Positions 6,461-13,600 of a DNA stretch of 23,626 nucleotides are shown here, piece by piece. A program made the translations under genes and the position numbers. Within the stretch, counting starts at the first letter, position 1; each line of letters begins with the position of its first letter. This stretch comes from a virus. Where the stretch lies: positions 1-23,626 of IMG/VR virus record IMGVR_UViG_3300005613_000418; one strand, given 5' to 3'. The notes below the pieces were generated by a model that was given only the letters and a program-made list of their open reading frames with translations, had not been told where the DNA came from and ran no database searches.

Positions 6461-7491
6461 GCTGGGAGATCCGGGAAGGAGACTGCCTCGAGGTCATGGC
6501 CTCGATGGCAGACAACAGCGTCGACGCGATCGTTACCGACCCACCCTACTTCAAGGTCAAGGGCGAGGAGTGGGATCGCCAATGGGATAAGCCGGAGGCG
6601 TTCCTCGGCTGGCTTGATCAGGTCGCCGAACAGTGGCACCGGATCCTGAGGCCCAACGGCTCGCTGTACTGCTTCGCATCGCCGAAGATGGCGGCGCGTG
6701 TTGAGGTGATGTTGGGCGAGCGGTTTGAGGTGTTGAACCGGATTCGGTGGACCAAATCGGTGGGGTGGCACAATAAGACCCGGCCCGAGGATTTGCGGTC
6801 GTGGCTTTCGCCGTGGGAAGAGATCATCTTCGCCGACCACTTCGGCTCAGACAACATCGCAAAGGGCGAGGCCGGGTATGTCGCCAAGTGTGACGAGTTG
6901 CGGGGGTTCTTGTTCGAGCCGTTGCGTGCGTACCTTGAGGGCGAATGGTCGCGGGCGGGGTTGACACCAGAGGACGCGAACAGGGCGTGCGGGCATCGGC
7001 TTGCGGGCGGCATGGCTGGGCGAAAGTACTTCAGTGCGTCCCAATGGTGCCTTCCCACCCGCGAGAACTACACCAAACTCCAAGCGTGGGCGGGCTCGGG
7101 ATACCTTCGCCGCGAATGGGACGAACTCAAGACCGAGTACGACGAACTCAAGACCGAGTACGACGAACTCAAGACCGAGTACGAACACCTACGCCGACCG
7201 TTCAGCGTCACCGCCGAAGTCCCGTGTACCGATGTATGGTCGTTCCCGATCGTGCAGCACTACCCCGGCAAGCACCCGTGCGAGAAGCCGCAGGAACTGC
7301 TCCGCCACATTCTGAAAGCAAGCACGCGGCCGGGCGCGATCGTCCTCGATAGCTTCGCCGGTTCGGGCGCGACCGTGCTGGCTGCACGCGACCTTGGGCG
7401 ATCGGCCATCGGCATCGAGCGCGATGCCAGCTGGGCCAACTACGCGCGCGAACGCCTGGAACGTCAGCCCGAGCCGACCCTTTTCGAGTGA
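6457..7491 (+). CDS. Beta-class DNA methyltransferase (N6-adenine or N4-cytosine)
   Basis: The 344-residue protein starts at ATG 6457 (ATGA overlap). Motif order is IV then I: DPPY at 28-31 near the N-terminus and SFAGSG (299-304) near the C-terminus, preceded by KHPCEKP (272-278). This order is that of beta-class amino-methyltransferases that methylate adenine N6 or cytosine N4 using S-adenosylmethionine. The region between is the expected target-recognition domain and contains three perfect DELKTEY heptads (222-242) followed by EHLRRPF. No restriction endonuclease is adjacent, so it is probably an orphan, perhaps protecting phage DNA from host restriction. The stretch around 6690-6970 uses TTG leucine codons repeatedly, unlike its neighbours, suggesting a different origin for the recognition region. 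Confidence 0.9.
   Translation: MSWEIREGDCLEVMASMADNSVDAIVTDPPYFKVKGEEWDRQWDKPEAFLGWLDQVAEQWHRILRPNGSLYCFASPKMAARVEVMLGERFEVLNRIRWTKSVGWHNKTRPEDLRSWLSPWEEIIFADHFGSDNIAKGEAGYVAKCDELRGFLFEPLRAYLEGEWSRAGLTPEDANRACGHRLAGGMAGRKYFSASQWCLPTRENYTKLQAWAGSGYLRREWDELKTEYDELKTEYDELKTEYEHLRRPFSVTAEVPCTDVWSFPIVQHYPGKHPCEKPQELLRHILKASTRPGAIVLDSFAGSGATVLAARDLGRSAIGIERDASWANYARERLERQPEPTLFE
7120..7182 (+). repeat. Three perfect tandem copies of a 21-bp unit
   Basis: The unit gacgaactcaagaccgagta plus c occurs at 7120-7140, 7141-7161 and 7162-7182 with no mismatch. It encodes DELKTEY three times inside the methyltransferase. Because the unit is 7 codons, copy-number changes by slippage would stay in frame. A heptad of this kind would form a short helix or coiled coil of adjustable length. 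Confidence 0.97.
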
Positions 7492-8732
7492 GCGAAGTCC
7501 TCGTCAACCTGCTGCCCAAGCAGCTCGACTTCATGCGCTCGACCGCGCGCGAGGTCGGCTACTCCGGGGCCTTCGGCGCTGGCAAGACACGCGCGCTCTG
7601 CTACCGCGCAGTCGCTCGAGCCTCGCTGCCCGGATCGCGTGAGGCGCTCGTGCGAAAGCACCTGACCGCGCTGAAGGCGACCACGCTCAAGACCCTCCTC
7701 GAGCCGGAGGGCGATCTGCCGCCGGTGCTGCCCGCCGGCAGCTACGAGCACAACAAGGCCGACAAGACCATCCGCATCCGAGGCGGCGGCGAGATCGTCT
7801 ACTTCGCCCTCGACGACCCGGACAAGGTGGGCTCGTTCAACCTGAGCGGCTGCGGCATTGACGAGGTGGTCGAGCTCGCGGAGCGGGACTACACCCAGCT
7901 CCGAGGCCGCATCCGTCTCCAGATCGAGGGCCTGCCGAACCAGATCTACTGGGCCTGCAACCCTGGCCCGCCGACGCACTTCATCGCGCAGCGGTTCGGC
8001 CTGGCGCTCGGTGCCAAGCCCGCAGACGGCTGCGCGGCGATTCAGACCTCGAGCCGAGAGAACACCTTTCTGCCCGCCGACTACCTCGCGGACCTCGAGA
8101 CGTTCTCGGGCGTCGCGCACAAGCGGTACGTCCTCGGCCTCTGGGTCGGGTCCGAGGGGCTGGTCTATGACTCGTGGGATCGATCGATCCACGTCCGGCG
8201 GCGCGAGCCCTCGGAGCTCCGGCGCTGGTTGATCGGCGTCGATGACGGCTACACGAACCCGATGGCGGCGCTGCTGCTCGGCCTCGACGGGGACGACCGG
8301 ATCCACGTCCTCGAGGAGCGGTATCGGTCAGGGCTGGCGATGTCGGAGAAGGTGCGCCACGTCGCCGAGCTCGCCGCGCGGGCGACCAAGCTCGGCGGCC
8401 GGTTGGAGATGATCATCGCGGATCCGGCGGCGGCCCAGCTGATCCGCGAGATCCGCGACGCCGGCCTCCCGGTCACGGACAAGGTGGACAAGTCGATCTT
8501 CGACGGGATCCAGCAGGTGCAGCAGCGCCTTCGAGTCGCCGGCGATGGTCTGCCCCGGCTGACGGTCGACCCGAGCTGCTCGAACGTTCAGCGCGAGTTC
8601 GAGACCTACGAGTGGCGCGAGCGGTCCGGCGTCCGCACCGACGAGCCGAGGAAGGCGCACGACCACGCGCTCGACGCCCTGCGCTACGCGACCCGATACG
8701 TGGACGGCAAGCGCGGCGGGCTGCGGCTCTGA
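7488..8732 (+). CDS. terL: Terminase large subunit (DNA packaging ATPase/nuclease)
   Basis: The 414-residue protein starts at GTG 7488 (GTGA overlap). The N-terminal ATPase has Walker A GAFGAGKT (27-34), Walker B GCGIDEV (121-127, catalytic Glu in IDE) and the ACNPG coupling motif (156-160). The C-terminal RNase H-like nuclease has Asp residues in GVDDGYTNP (about 252), IIADP (312) and the final HDHALDALRY (about 392-396). These are the acidic metal ligands that cut concatemers. It would dock on the portal and pump DNA into the prohead. Length is typical for compact terminases. A separate small terminase next to it is not evident; the DUF5681-like gene further upstream is a candidate. The stop is followed at once by a promoter. 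Confidence 0.95.
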   Translation: MSEVLVNLLPKQLDFMRSTAREVGYSGAFGAGKTRALCYRAVARASLPGSREALVRKHLTALKATTLKTLLEPEGDLPPVLPAGSYEHNKADKTIRIRGGGEIVYFALDDPDKVGSFNLSGCGIDEVVELAERDYTQLRGRIRLQIEGLPNQIYWACNPGPPTHFIAQRFGLALGAKPADGCAAIQTSSRENTFLPADYLADLETFSGVAHKRYVLGLWVGSEGLVYDSWDRSIHVRRREPSELRRWLIGVDDGYTNPMAALLLGLDGDDRIHVLEERYRSGLAMSEKVRHVAELAARATKLGGRLEMIIADPAAAQLIREIRDAGLPVTDKVDKSIFDGIQQVQQRLRVAGDGLPRLTVDPSCSNVQREFETYEWRERSGVRTDEPRKAHDHALDALRYATRYVDGKRGGLRL

Positions 8733-8761
8733 TTGAAACGGAGTCCCGAATATGGTATACG
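8733..8761 (+). promoter_or_regulatory. Strong sigma70-type promoter with extended -10, before the portal gene
   Basis: TTGAAA at 8733-8738 (5 of 6) and TATACG at 8756-8761 (4 of 6) are separated by exactly 17 bp. TGG at 8753-8755 supplies the TGn extended -10. Predicted start of transcription is about 8768, leaving a leader of roughly 28 bases before the portal ATG at 8796. It occupies the only sizeable gap (63 bases) between terminase and portal, and probably drives the head and tail genes. Confidence 0.7.
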
Positions 8762-8795
8762 CGACGATGCCCACCAGTCTTGGCACGGCGAACGC

Positions 8796-10979
8796 ATGAC
8801 GACTAACAAGTCCTGGGGCGTCCCTGACGACAGCCTCGCCGGCTTCCAGAGCGGCACCCTTCTCCAGCTTCTGCGCGCTGCCGGTCAGGACTCGACGGAG
8901 CTGACCGACCCGTTCACGCAGCACGTCTACGTCTACGCCTGCGTCCGAGCTCGAGCCCAGGCGATCAGCTCGGTCCCGCTGCGGCTCTGGGCGAGCGGTG
9001 CCGAGGACGCGGCCGAGGTCACGCGCGGCCCGATGTTCGAGGTGCTCGACAAGCCGCACCCGCTCCTCGACTCGTGGCGGTTGTGGCAGATGACCAGCAT
9101 CTACCGCGACCTGTACGGCGAGGCCTACTGGCTCCTGCACGAGCGCCAGGGGGACCGGATCGTCCCGCTCTCGGCTGGGCTGAACGCGCCGATCAGAACG
9201 CCCGTCGAGATCTTCCCCGTGCCCGGTCGCGCGGTGCAGATCGTCACCGACCCCCAGACGGGGATGCCAACGGTCTACCGCTACCAGGTCGGCCGGCGGC
9301 ACGTCGAGTACGAGCCTGGCGCGGTCGTGCCGTTCCTGGACGTGAGCCACACCAGCCCGCTGCGTGGCGTCGGCGGGACCGAGGCGCTCCGCCGCCGGCT
9401 CGAGGCCGACTTCCACGCCGAGGGCCTGGACATCTCGGCCGCGCGCAACGGCGGCTTCCCCTCGTACTGGCTCTCGACGAACGAGCAGCTGTCGGATCCG
9501 CAGCTCGATCAGCTCGAGGCCCGCCTCGAGGCCCGGCAGAACGCGCCGAACCGGCACCAGAAGCCGGCGATCCTTCACGGCGGGTTCAAGCTGGAGAACT
9601 CCGGATGGTCTCCGCGCGACATGGAGAACCTGGAGATGCGCACTTGGTCGCGTGACGCGATCATGGCGGTCTTCGGTGTGACGAAGCCGATCCTCGGGAT
9701 CACCGACGACGTGAACCGCGCGAACGCGCGCGAGGCGAAGGCCGTCTTCTGGGAGGAGACGATCTTGCCGGAGCTGTCGCGGATGGAGCGCACGGTGCAG
9801 AGGCACCTCCTCGATCGAGTCACGGACCAGCGCGGCCTGGTGTGCTCGTTCAACGTCGAGGGCGTCGACGCGCTCTCGGAGAACCTCGACGACAAGATCC
9901 AACGGACGAAGCTCCTGGTCGACATGGGCGTCCCGTTCAACGAGGCGGCCCGGCTGGCGGAGTGGGAGATCGACCCGGTGGTCATGGACGCGCCGGCCCC
10001 GGAGCCGTCGCCGGATGACGCCGCCGTCTCGCCCTCGACCCGGAAGGTGCCTGAGATCCTTCAGGAGAGCCCCGGCACGGATCAGGCCCAAGCAGTCGCG
10101 ATCGCCGCCAGCCTCAGCGAGACGGCCTGTGAGAGCCGCTCACAGGACGAGGGCTACGAGCGCCGCCGGATCTACTCCAGGCAGTACGAGGACGTGATCG
10201 TGCCGCATGAGCGCGCGATCGAGCGCGCGGTGACGCCGGTCATGCGGGACTACCTCGAGGCCGTGAAGACCAAGCTGCGCCAGGTCGGCTCGCGCGAGCT
10301 CTCGTGGCTCAAGGGCGAGGCCAGGGCGATGTTCGACGAGATCGACCCCGCCGCGCTCGCGGCGCTGGATCGCCTGATCCTCCCGACGCTGACCGCCTGG
10401 CAGAGCCGCTTCGGCGGGGCCATCCGGCCGGTGCTCGACGAGATCTACCTGGACGCAGCGGGACGCCTGATCGCCGAGGTCGGCGCGGACCAGGTGCCGG
10501 ATGAGCAGATCCTGGACGTGGTGTTCCTGTCCGACCGCTCGGTCTGGCTCGCCGAGGGCGCGATGACGACGCTCGCCAGCGACGTTCGCGACACGGTGGC
10601 GCGGCAGATGCTCGAGCTCGGGCCGTGGACGATCTCCGACATGACCGACCGCATCGAGGAGACGCTCGAGCAGAACCTCGAGGCCGTGACCGAGATGGCG
10701 AACAACCTGCCCGCTCGAGCTCAGCGCATCGCGAGGACCGAGGCCGGTGCGACCGCGAACAAGGCGCGCACGGCCGAGATGGCCCGCGCCGGCATCCAGC
10801 GCCACGAGTGGAGCAGCGCGAACGACGAGCACGTCCGCGCGAGCCACGCCAGCGCCGACGGTCAGGTACAGGCCGTCGGAGCCCCCTTCCCGAATGGCCT
10901 GCGGTGGCCGAACGACCCCCTGGCTCCGGCCGGCGAGGTCGTGAACTGCCGCTGCGTCACCATCCCTGTAATCGACTGA
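8796..10979 (+). CDS. Portal protein fused to MuF/SPP1 gp7-type head morphogenesis domain
   Basis: The 727-residue protein combines two normally separate head proteins. Residues ~1-400 match HK97-type portal proteins (early YVYACVRARAQAISSVPL; IMAVFGVTKPILGI near 290; then NRANAREAKAVFWEETILPEL). These form the dodecameric ring through which DNA enters. After a Pro/Ser-rich linker (~405-440) and a long helical stretch, the last ~80 residues carry the MuF C-terminal signature: RTEAG (~646), HEWSSANDEHVRASH, DGQ, and NCRC close to the end. ATG 8796 is chosen because an upstream TTG at 8733 coincides with the promoter's -35 box. The stop overlaps the protease ATG (TGATG at 10977-10981). Fused MuF domains are thought to enter the capsid with the portal. 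Both assignments are from conserved motifs. Confidence 0.92.
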   Translation: MTTNKSWGVPDDSLAGFQSGTLLQLLRAAGQDSTELTDPFTQHVYVYACVRARAQAISSVPLRLWASGAEDAAEVTRGPMFEVLDKPHPLLDSWRLWQMTSIYRDLYGEAYWLLHERQGDRIVPLSAGLNAPIRTPVEIFPVPGRAVQIVTDPQTGMPTVYRYQVGRRHVEYEPGAVVPFLDVSHTSPLRGVGGTEALRRRLEADFHAEGLDISAARNGGFPSYWLSTNEQLSDPQLDQLEARLEARQNAPNRHQKPAILHGGFKLENSGWSPRDMENLEMRTWSRDAIMAVFGVTKPILGITDDVNRANAREAKAVFWEETILPELSRMERTVQRHLLDRVTDQRGLVCSFNVEGVDALSENLDDKIQRTKLLVDMGVPFNEAARLAEWEIDPVVMDAPAPEPSPDDAAVSPSTRKVPEILQESPGTDQAQAVAIAASLSETACESRSQDEGYERRRIYSRQYEDVIVPHERAIERAVTPVMRDYLEAVKTKLRQVGSRELSWLKGEARAMFDEIDPAALAALDRLILPTLTAWQSRFGGAIRPVLDEIYLDAAGRLIAEVGADQVPDEQILDVVFLSDRSVWLAEGAMTTLASDVRDTVARQMLELGPWTISDMTDRIEETLEQNLEAVTEMANNLPARAQRIARTEAGATANKARTAEMARAGIQRHEWSSANDEHVRASHASADGQVQAVGAPFPNGLRWPNDPLAPAGEVVNCRCVTIPVID

Positions 10980-11809
10980 TGGACAAGCGAACCGCCGATC
11001 TCCTCTGCTGCGACGCCCTGGGCTGCCGCGTTCCTGACCTCGAGTTCGACGCCGTGGCCGCGCGCAAGGCGAGCGACGTACAGATCCGCAGCGTGACCAG
11101 CGACGCCGTGAACGTCGAGGGCCGCCGGATCCGCTACGTCTGGAGCACCGAGACCGTCGACCGCGCCGGCGACATCGTGCGGCAGAACTGGGACCTCGGG
11201 CCGTTCTCGCGGAACCCGATCTCGCTCTGGAACCACGACCACGACAAGGTGCTCGGCCGCGCGCACTCGTTCGGCGTCGAGTTCACCGACGCTCGTCGGC
11301 TCGTGGGCGACATCGAGTTCGCGCCGGAGGGCGCCGACCCGTTCGCCGACGCCAAGTTCAAGCTCGCCGCCGCCGGCTACCTGCCGGCCACCTCCGTCGG
11401 CTTCATGCCGCTCGAGGTCGATACCGTCCGCGACTCCGAGCGGCGAGCGGCTCTTGGCCTGGGCGACTACGGCGTAGTGTTCGAGCGCAACCAGCTCCTG
11501 GAGATCTCGGTCGTGAGCGTGCCGATGAACCCGGAGGCCTTGCGCGAAGACCTGGCCGAGCAGGTCGGCCGCGGCATCATCTCGACCGACGAGGCCGAGA
11601 TCGTCGCGCGCTGCTCGAGCCCCACCGAACGCGACTGGAGCAAGCGCCTCGAGCGCCTGCGCCAGCTCGTCCCAACCGCTCGTCGGAGTGACGATGCGAC
11701 CTGCGGCTGCCGGAAGGCCGACAGGAGCGCCGATCGCGACGAGGACCCTGCGCGGGTGCTGGAGGTGTTCGCCGAGTTGGCGGCCCAGCGCGTGCGCTCC
11801 ACCCGATGA
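10979..11809 (+). CDS. HK97-type prohead maturation protease
   Basis: The 276-residue protein shows the family blocks in order: VDRAGDIV (60-67), NPISLWNHDH (79-88, catalytic His86), GYLPATSVGF (133-142, catalytic Ser139) and LLEISVVSVPMNPEAL (173-188). It is the serine protease that trims the capsid delta domain and itself before DNA packaging. It starts at ATG 10979, overlapping the portal stop by one base. The C-terminal ~90 residues, beyond the protease fold, form a charged tail with CGC at 242-244. The N-terminus also has CC at 10-11 and C16. Such tails are often removed during maturation; that is inference here. Confidence 0.93.
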   Translation: MDKRTADLLCCDALGCRVPDLEFDAVAARKASDVQIRSVTSDAVNVEGRRIRYVWSTETVDRAGDIVRQNWDLGPFSRNPISLWNHDHDKVLGRAHSFGVEFTDARRLVGDIEFAPEGADPFADAKFKLAAAGYLPATSVGFMPLEVDTVRDSERRAALGLGDYGVVFERNQLLEISVVSVPMNPEALREDLAEQVGRGIISTDEAEIVARCSSPTERDWSKRLERLRQLVPTARRSDDATCGCRKADRSADRDEDPARVLEVFAELAAQRVRSTR

Positions 11810-11822
11810 CGACACGACTCCG

Positions 11823-13079
11823 ATGACTGAGATCGACATCACCAAACTGCTCGGCGACTCCGCCGACCGCATGGCGAGTGAAGTCCACTCGCTGCTCGCT
11901 CAGCGCGATGCCGCCGAGGCGGCCCAGCGCGACGCGATCGACGCCCGTATCAAGAACCTCGAGGACAAGTCCGCCGAGCTGGATTCGCAGCTCGAGGCCC
12001 AGGCCAAGCGCGTCAGCCTCCCCGGCCTGACGCACGACGCCGACCACAGCGGCAACGGCTTCTCGATCATGCGCGCGGCTCAGCTCGCCGCCGCCCAGGC
12101 CAACCCGCACGGCCCCTTCCGTTCGGCCCTCACCGACAAGTCGCACGGCCTCGAGCGTGAGGTCCAGGCGCACTTCGAGGAGCGGACGTACAACGTCGGC
12201 ACCGACTCCGCCGGCGGCATCTTCGTTCCGCAAGAGGTCCTGATGGACTCGATCATCCCGCAGCTCGAGGCTCAGGCCGTCGTGCGTCGCGCGGGTGCGA
12301 CCGTCCTGACCGGCCTGCGTGGCGACATCACCTTCCCGGTGGAAAACGGCACCTCGACGGCGTACTACGTCGACACCGAAGGCGAGGAGCCGATCACCGA
12401 GTCGGTGGAGACCTTCGAGTCGAAGAAGGCCCGGCCGCGCACCCTCGCGGCGATGCAGAAGCTGTCGCACAAGATGATGCTCCAGAGCTCGATCGGGCTC
12501 GAGAGCTGGATCAACGGGCGCTTCGCCAAGATCTTCGCGCTGCGCGAGGACCTGTCGGCGATCGAGGGCTCCGGCGCTGCCGGCCAGCCCCTCGGCCTGA
12601 CGCTGACGACCGGCGTGCAGTCCACGGGCGACCTGGACACCATCGCCACGGCCCAGGCCGCCACGTCGGCGGTCTCGTCCTTCGTCTACGCCCTCCAGGC
12701 GCAGAACGCCTACGACCCGGCCGGCAACTACGCCTGGATCATGACCCCCGACGTCGCTGAGGAGTACCACGGCCTCAGCGGTGCCGAGGGCGTCCCGGTG
12801 TTCGCCCAGCCGCAGACCGCTCTCCTCGAGCGCCTGGCCGGTTACCCGCTGCTGACCTCGACGCAGTTCAACAGCGGCGCGACGTTCGCCCTCTTCGGCG
12901 ACTTCTCGAAGCTCTACCTCTGCAACTGGGGCGGCATGACCATCCGCGCCACCGAGGAGGGCGACGACGCCAAGCGGCTCCGCATGTCGGTCATCGCCTA
13001 CATGGATCACGACGTCGTCGTGGCCCAGCCCAAGGCGTTCAACTTCACCACGAGCGCAGACGTCGCTCTGCTCAGCTGA
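11823..13079 (+). CDS. HK97-fold major capsid protein with N-terminal delta domain
   Basis: The 418-residue protein starts at ATG 11823. An upstream in-frame start at 11688 would overlap the protease by 120 bases and adds Pro/Arg-rich residues unlike the family. Residues ~1-65 form a coiled coil (VHSLLAQRDAAEAAQRDAIDARIKNLEDK), the scaffold-like delta domain. From about 125 the shell domain begins (TDSAGGIFVPQEV), with features typical of HK97 capsid proteins: GDITFPV, the ITESVETFESKKARPRTLAAMQKLS spine region, EGSGAAGQPLGL, and a C-terminal KRLRMSVIAYMDHDVVVAQPKAF. Protease cleavage is expected between about residues 65 and 125, position not determinable by eye. No separate scaffold gene is needed or seen. 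No strong Shine-Dalgarno precedes the ATG; coupling to the protease stop 14 bases upstream is likely. Confidence 0.93.
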   Translation: MTEIDITKLLGDSADRMASEVHSLLAQRDAAEAAQRDAIDARIKNLEDKSAELDSQLEAQAKRVSLPGLTHDADHSGNGFSIMRAAQLAAAQANPHGPFRSALTDKSHGLEREVQAHFEERTYNVGTDSAGGIFVPQEVLMDSIIPQLEAQAVVRRAGATVLTGLRGDITFPVENGTSTAYYVDTEGEEPITESVETFESKKARPRTLAAMQKLSHKMMLQSSIGLESWINGRFAKIFALREDLSAIEGSGAAGQPLGLTLTTGVQSTGDLDTIATAQAATSAVSSFVYALQAQNAYDPAGNYAWIMTPDVAEEYHGLSGAEGVPVFAQPQTALLERLAGYPLLTSTQFNSGATFALFGDFSKLYLCNWGGMTIRATEEGDDAKRLRMSVIAYMDHDVVVAQPKAFNFTTSADVALLS

Positions 13080-13094
13080 TAGGAGCCTACACCA

Positions 13095-13502
13095 ATGAAG
13101 AACGACGGAAGTCTGACCAGCAAAGTGGCGAGCGCGATCGCTCCGGCGACGTACACCGCCACCGAGACCGGGACCGGGTTCGACACGCAGGGCTTCGAGT
13201 TCTGCGAGATCGTGCTGCACGCCGGAACCTTCACCGGTGACGAGACCATGACCCTGACCGTGGAAACCTCCACGGCCATCGGCTCGGGTTACTCCGCGAT
13301 CTCCGGCGCGGCGTTCACGGCCATCAGCACCGCCAATGACGCGGCGATCTACCGTGGCATCGTGCGCCTCGACGGCGCGGAGCGGTACGTCCGCTGCGTC
13401 GGAACCAACACCGGCACCGGAAACGCGGTCTACGGGATCGTCGCGATCCTGAAGAACGCGGTGGACTCCGCTGACGCGAGCGCCGTGGCGTTCAGCGTCT
13501 GA
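13095..13502 (+). CDS. Probable capsid decoration (head-associated beta) protein A
   Basis: The 135-residue Thr/Gly/Ala-rich, beta-strand-rich protein is encoded directly after the capsid gene. It has a good Shine-Dalgarno (AGGAG 13081-13085, 9 bases before ATG), which implies high expression. No catalytic motif is present. It resembles the next gene's product: shared D-T-x-GFE, an (E)-T/D-S-A-x-G-x-x-x-x-I-S/T-GA-x-F/W block, RY/WVRC followed by TxTG, and a C-terminal V-A-F-S-V/A-V-S-I end. Position, size and composition fit a decoration or cement protein that binds the expanded capsid. The assignment rests on context and composition, not on a recognised family. Confidence 0.65.
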   Translation: MKNDGSLTSKVASAIAPATYTATETGTGFDTQGFEFCEIVLHAGTFTGDETMTLTVETSTAIGSGYSAISGAAFTAISTANDAAIYRGIVRLDGAERYVRCVGTNTGTGNAVYGIVAILKNAVDSADASAVAFSV

Positions 13503-13519
13503 CCTCTCTTCCTCCTCTC

Positions 13520-13555
13520 GGGCGGGTCGTGTTCATTCCCTGACGCGGCCCGCCC
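13520..13555 (+). terminator. GC-rich stem-loop between decoration genes (attenuator or processing hairpin)
   Basis: GGGCGGG (13520-13526) pairs perfectly with CCCGCCC (13549-13555). The stem can extend to about 14 bp with three G-U pairs, down to an 8-base loop CATTCCCT (13534-13541). There is no downstream T tract, so it is not a canonical intrinsic terminator. It may partially stop transcription or protect the 3' end of the highly expressed capsid messages. It occupies the 98-base gap 13503-13600, the largest in the window. Confidence 0.5.
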
Positions 13556-13600
13556 ACCTCGCACCACAAGAACAGCCGACTCGCTCGCCTTCTCTGTCTG

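Noticed and set aside
7120-7182. Tandem 21-bp repeats considered as a CRISPR array or iteron origin
   Set aside because: The copies are contiguous with no spacers, are in frame inside a conserved gene and number only three; they encode a protein heptad.
8328-10091. 587-codon open frame on the - strand across terL and portal
   Set aside because: It lies antisense to two well-supported genes. Its composition (Arg/Val/His/Asp-rich, no family motif) is the usual shadow of GC-rich coding sequence.
10625-10978. N-terminal extension of the prohead protease
   Set aside because: It overlaps the MuF domain of the portal gene in another frame and reads as Arg/Asp-rich noise. ATG 10979 gives a family-typical start.
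11577-13220. 547-codon open frame on the - strand across protease and capsid genes
   Set aside because: Antisense to clearly recognised head genes, low-complexity Arg/Gly/Val content and no motif; a GC-bias shadow.
13520-13555. Hairpin considered as a classical rho-independent terminator
   Set aside because: No T-rich tract follows the stem, so it is listed only as a possible attenuator or processing hairpin.
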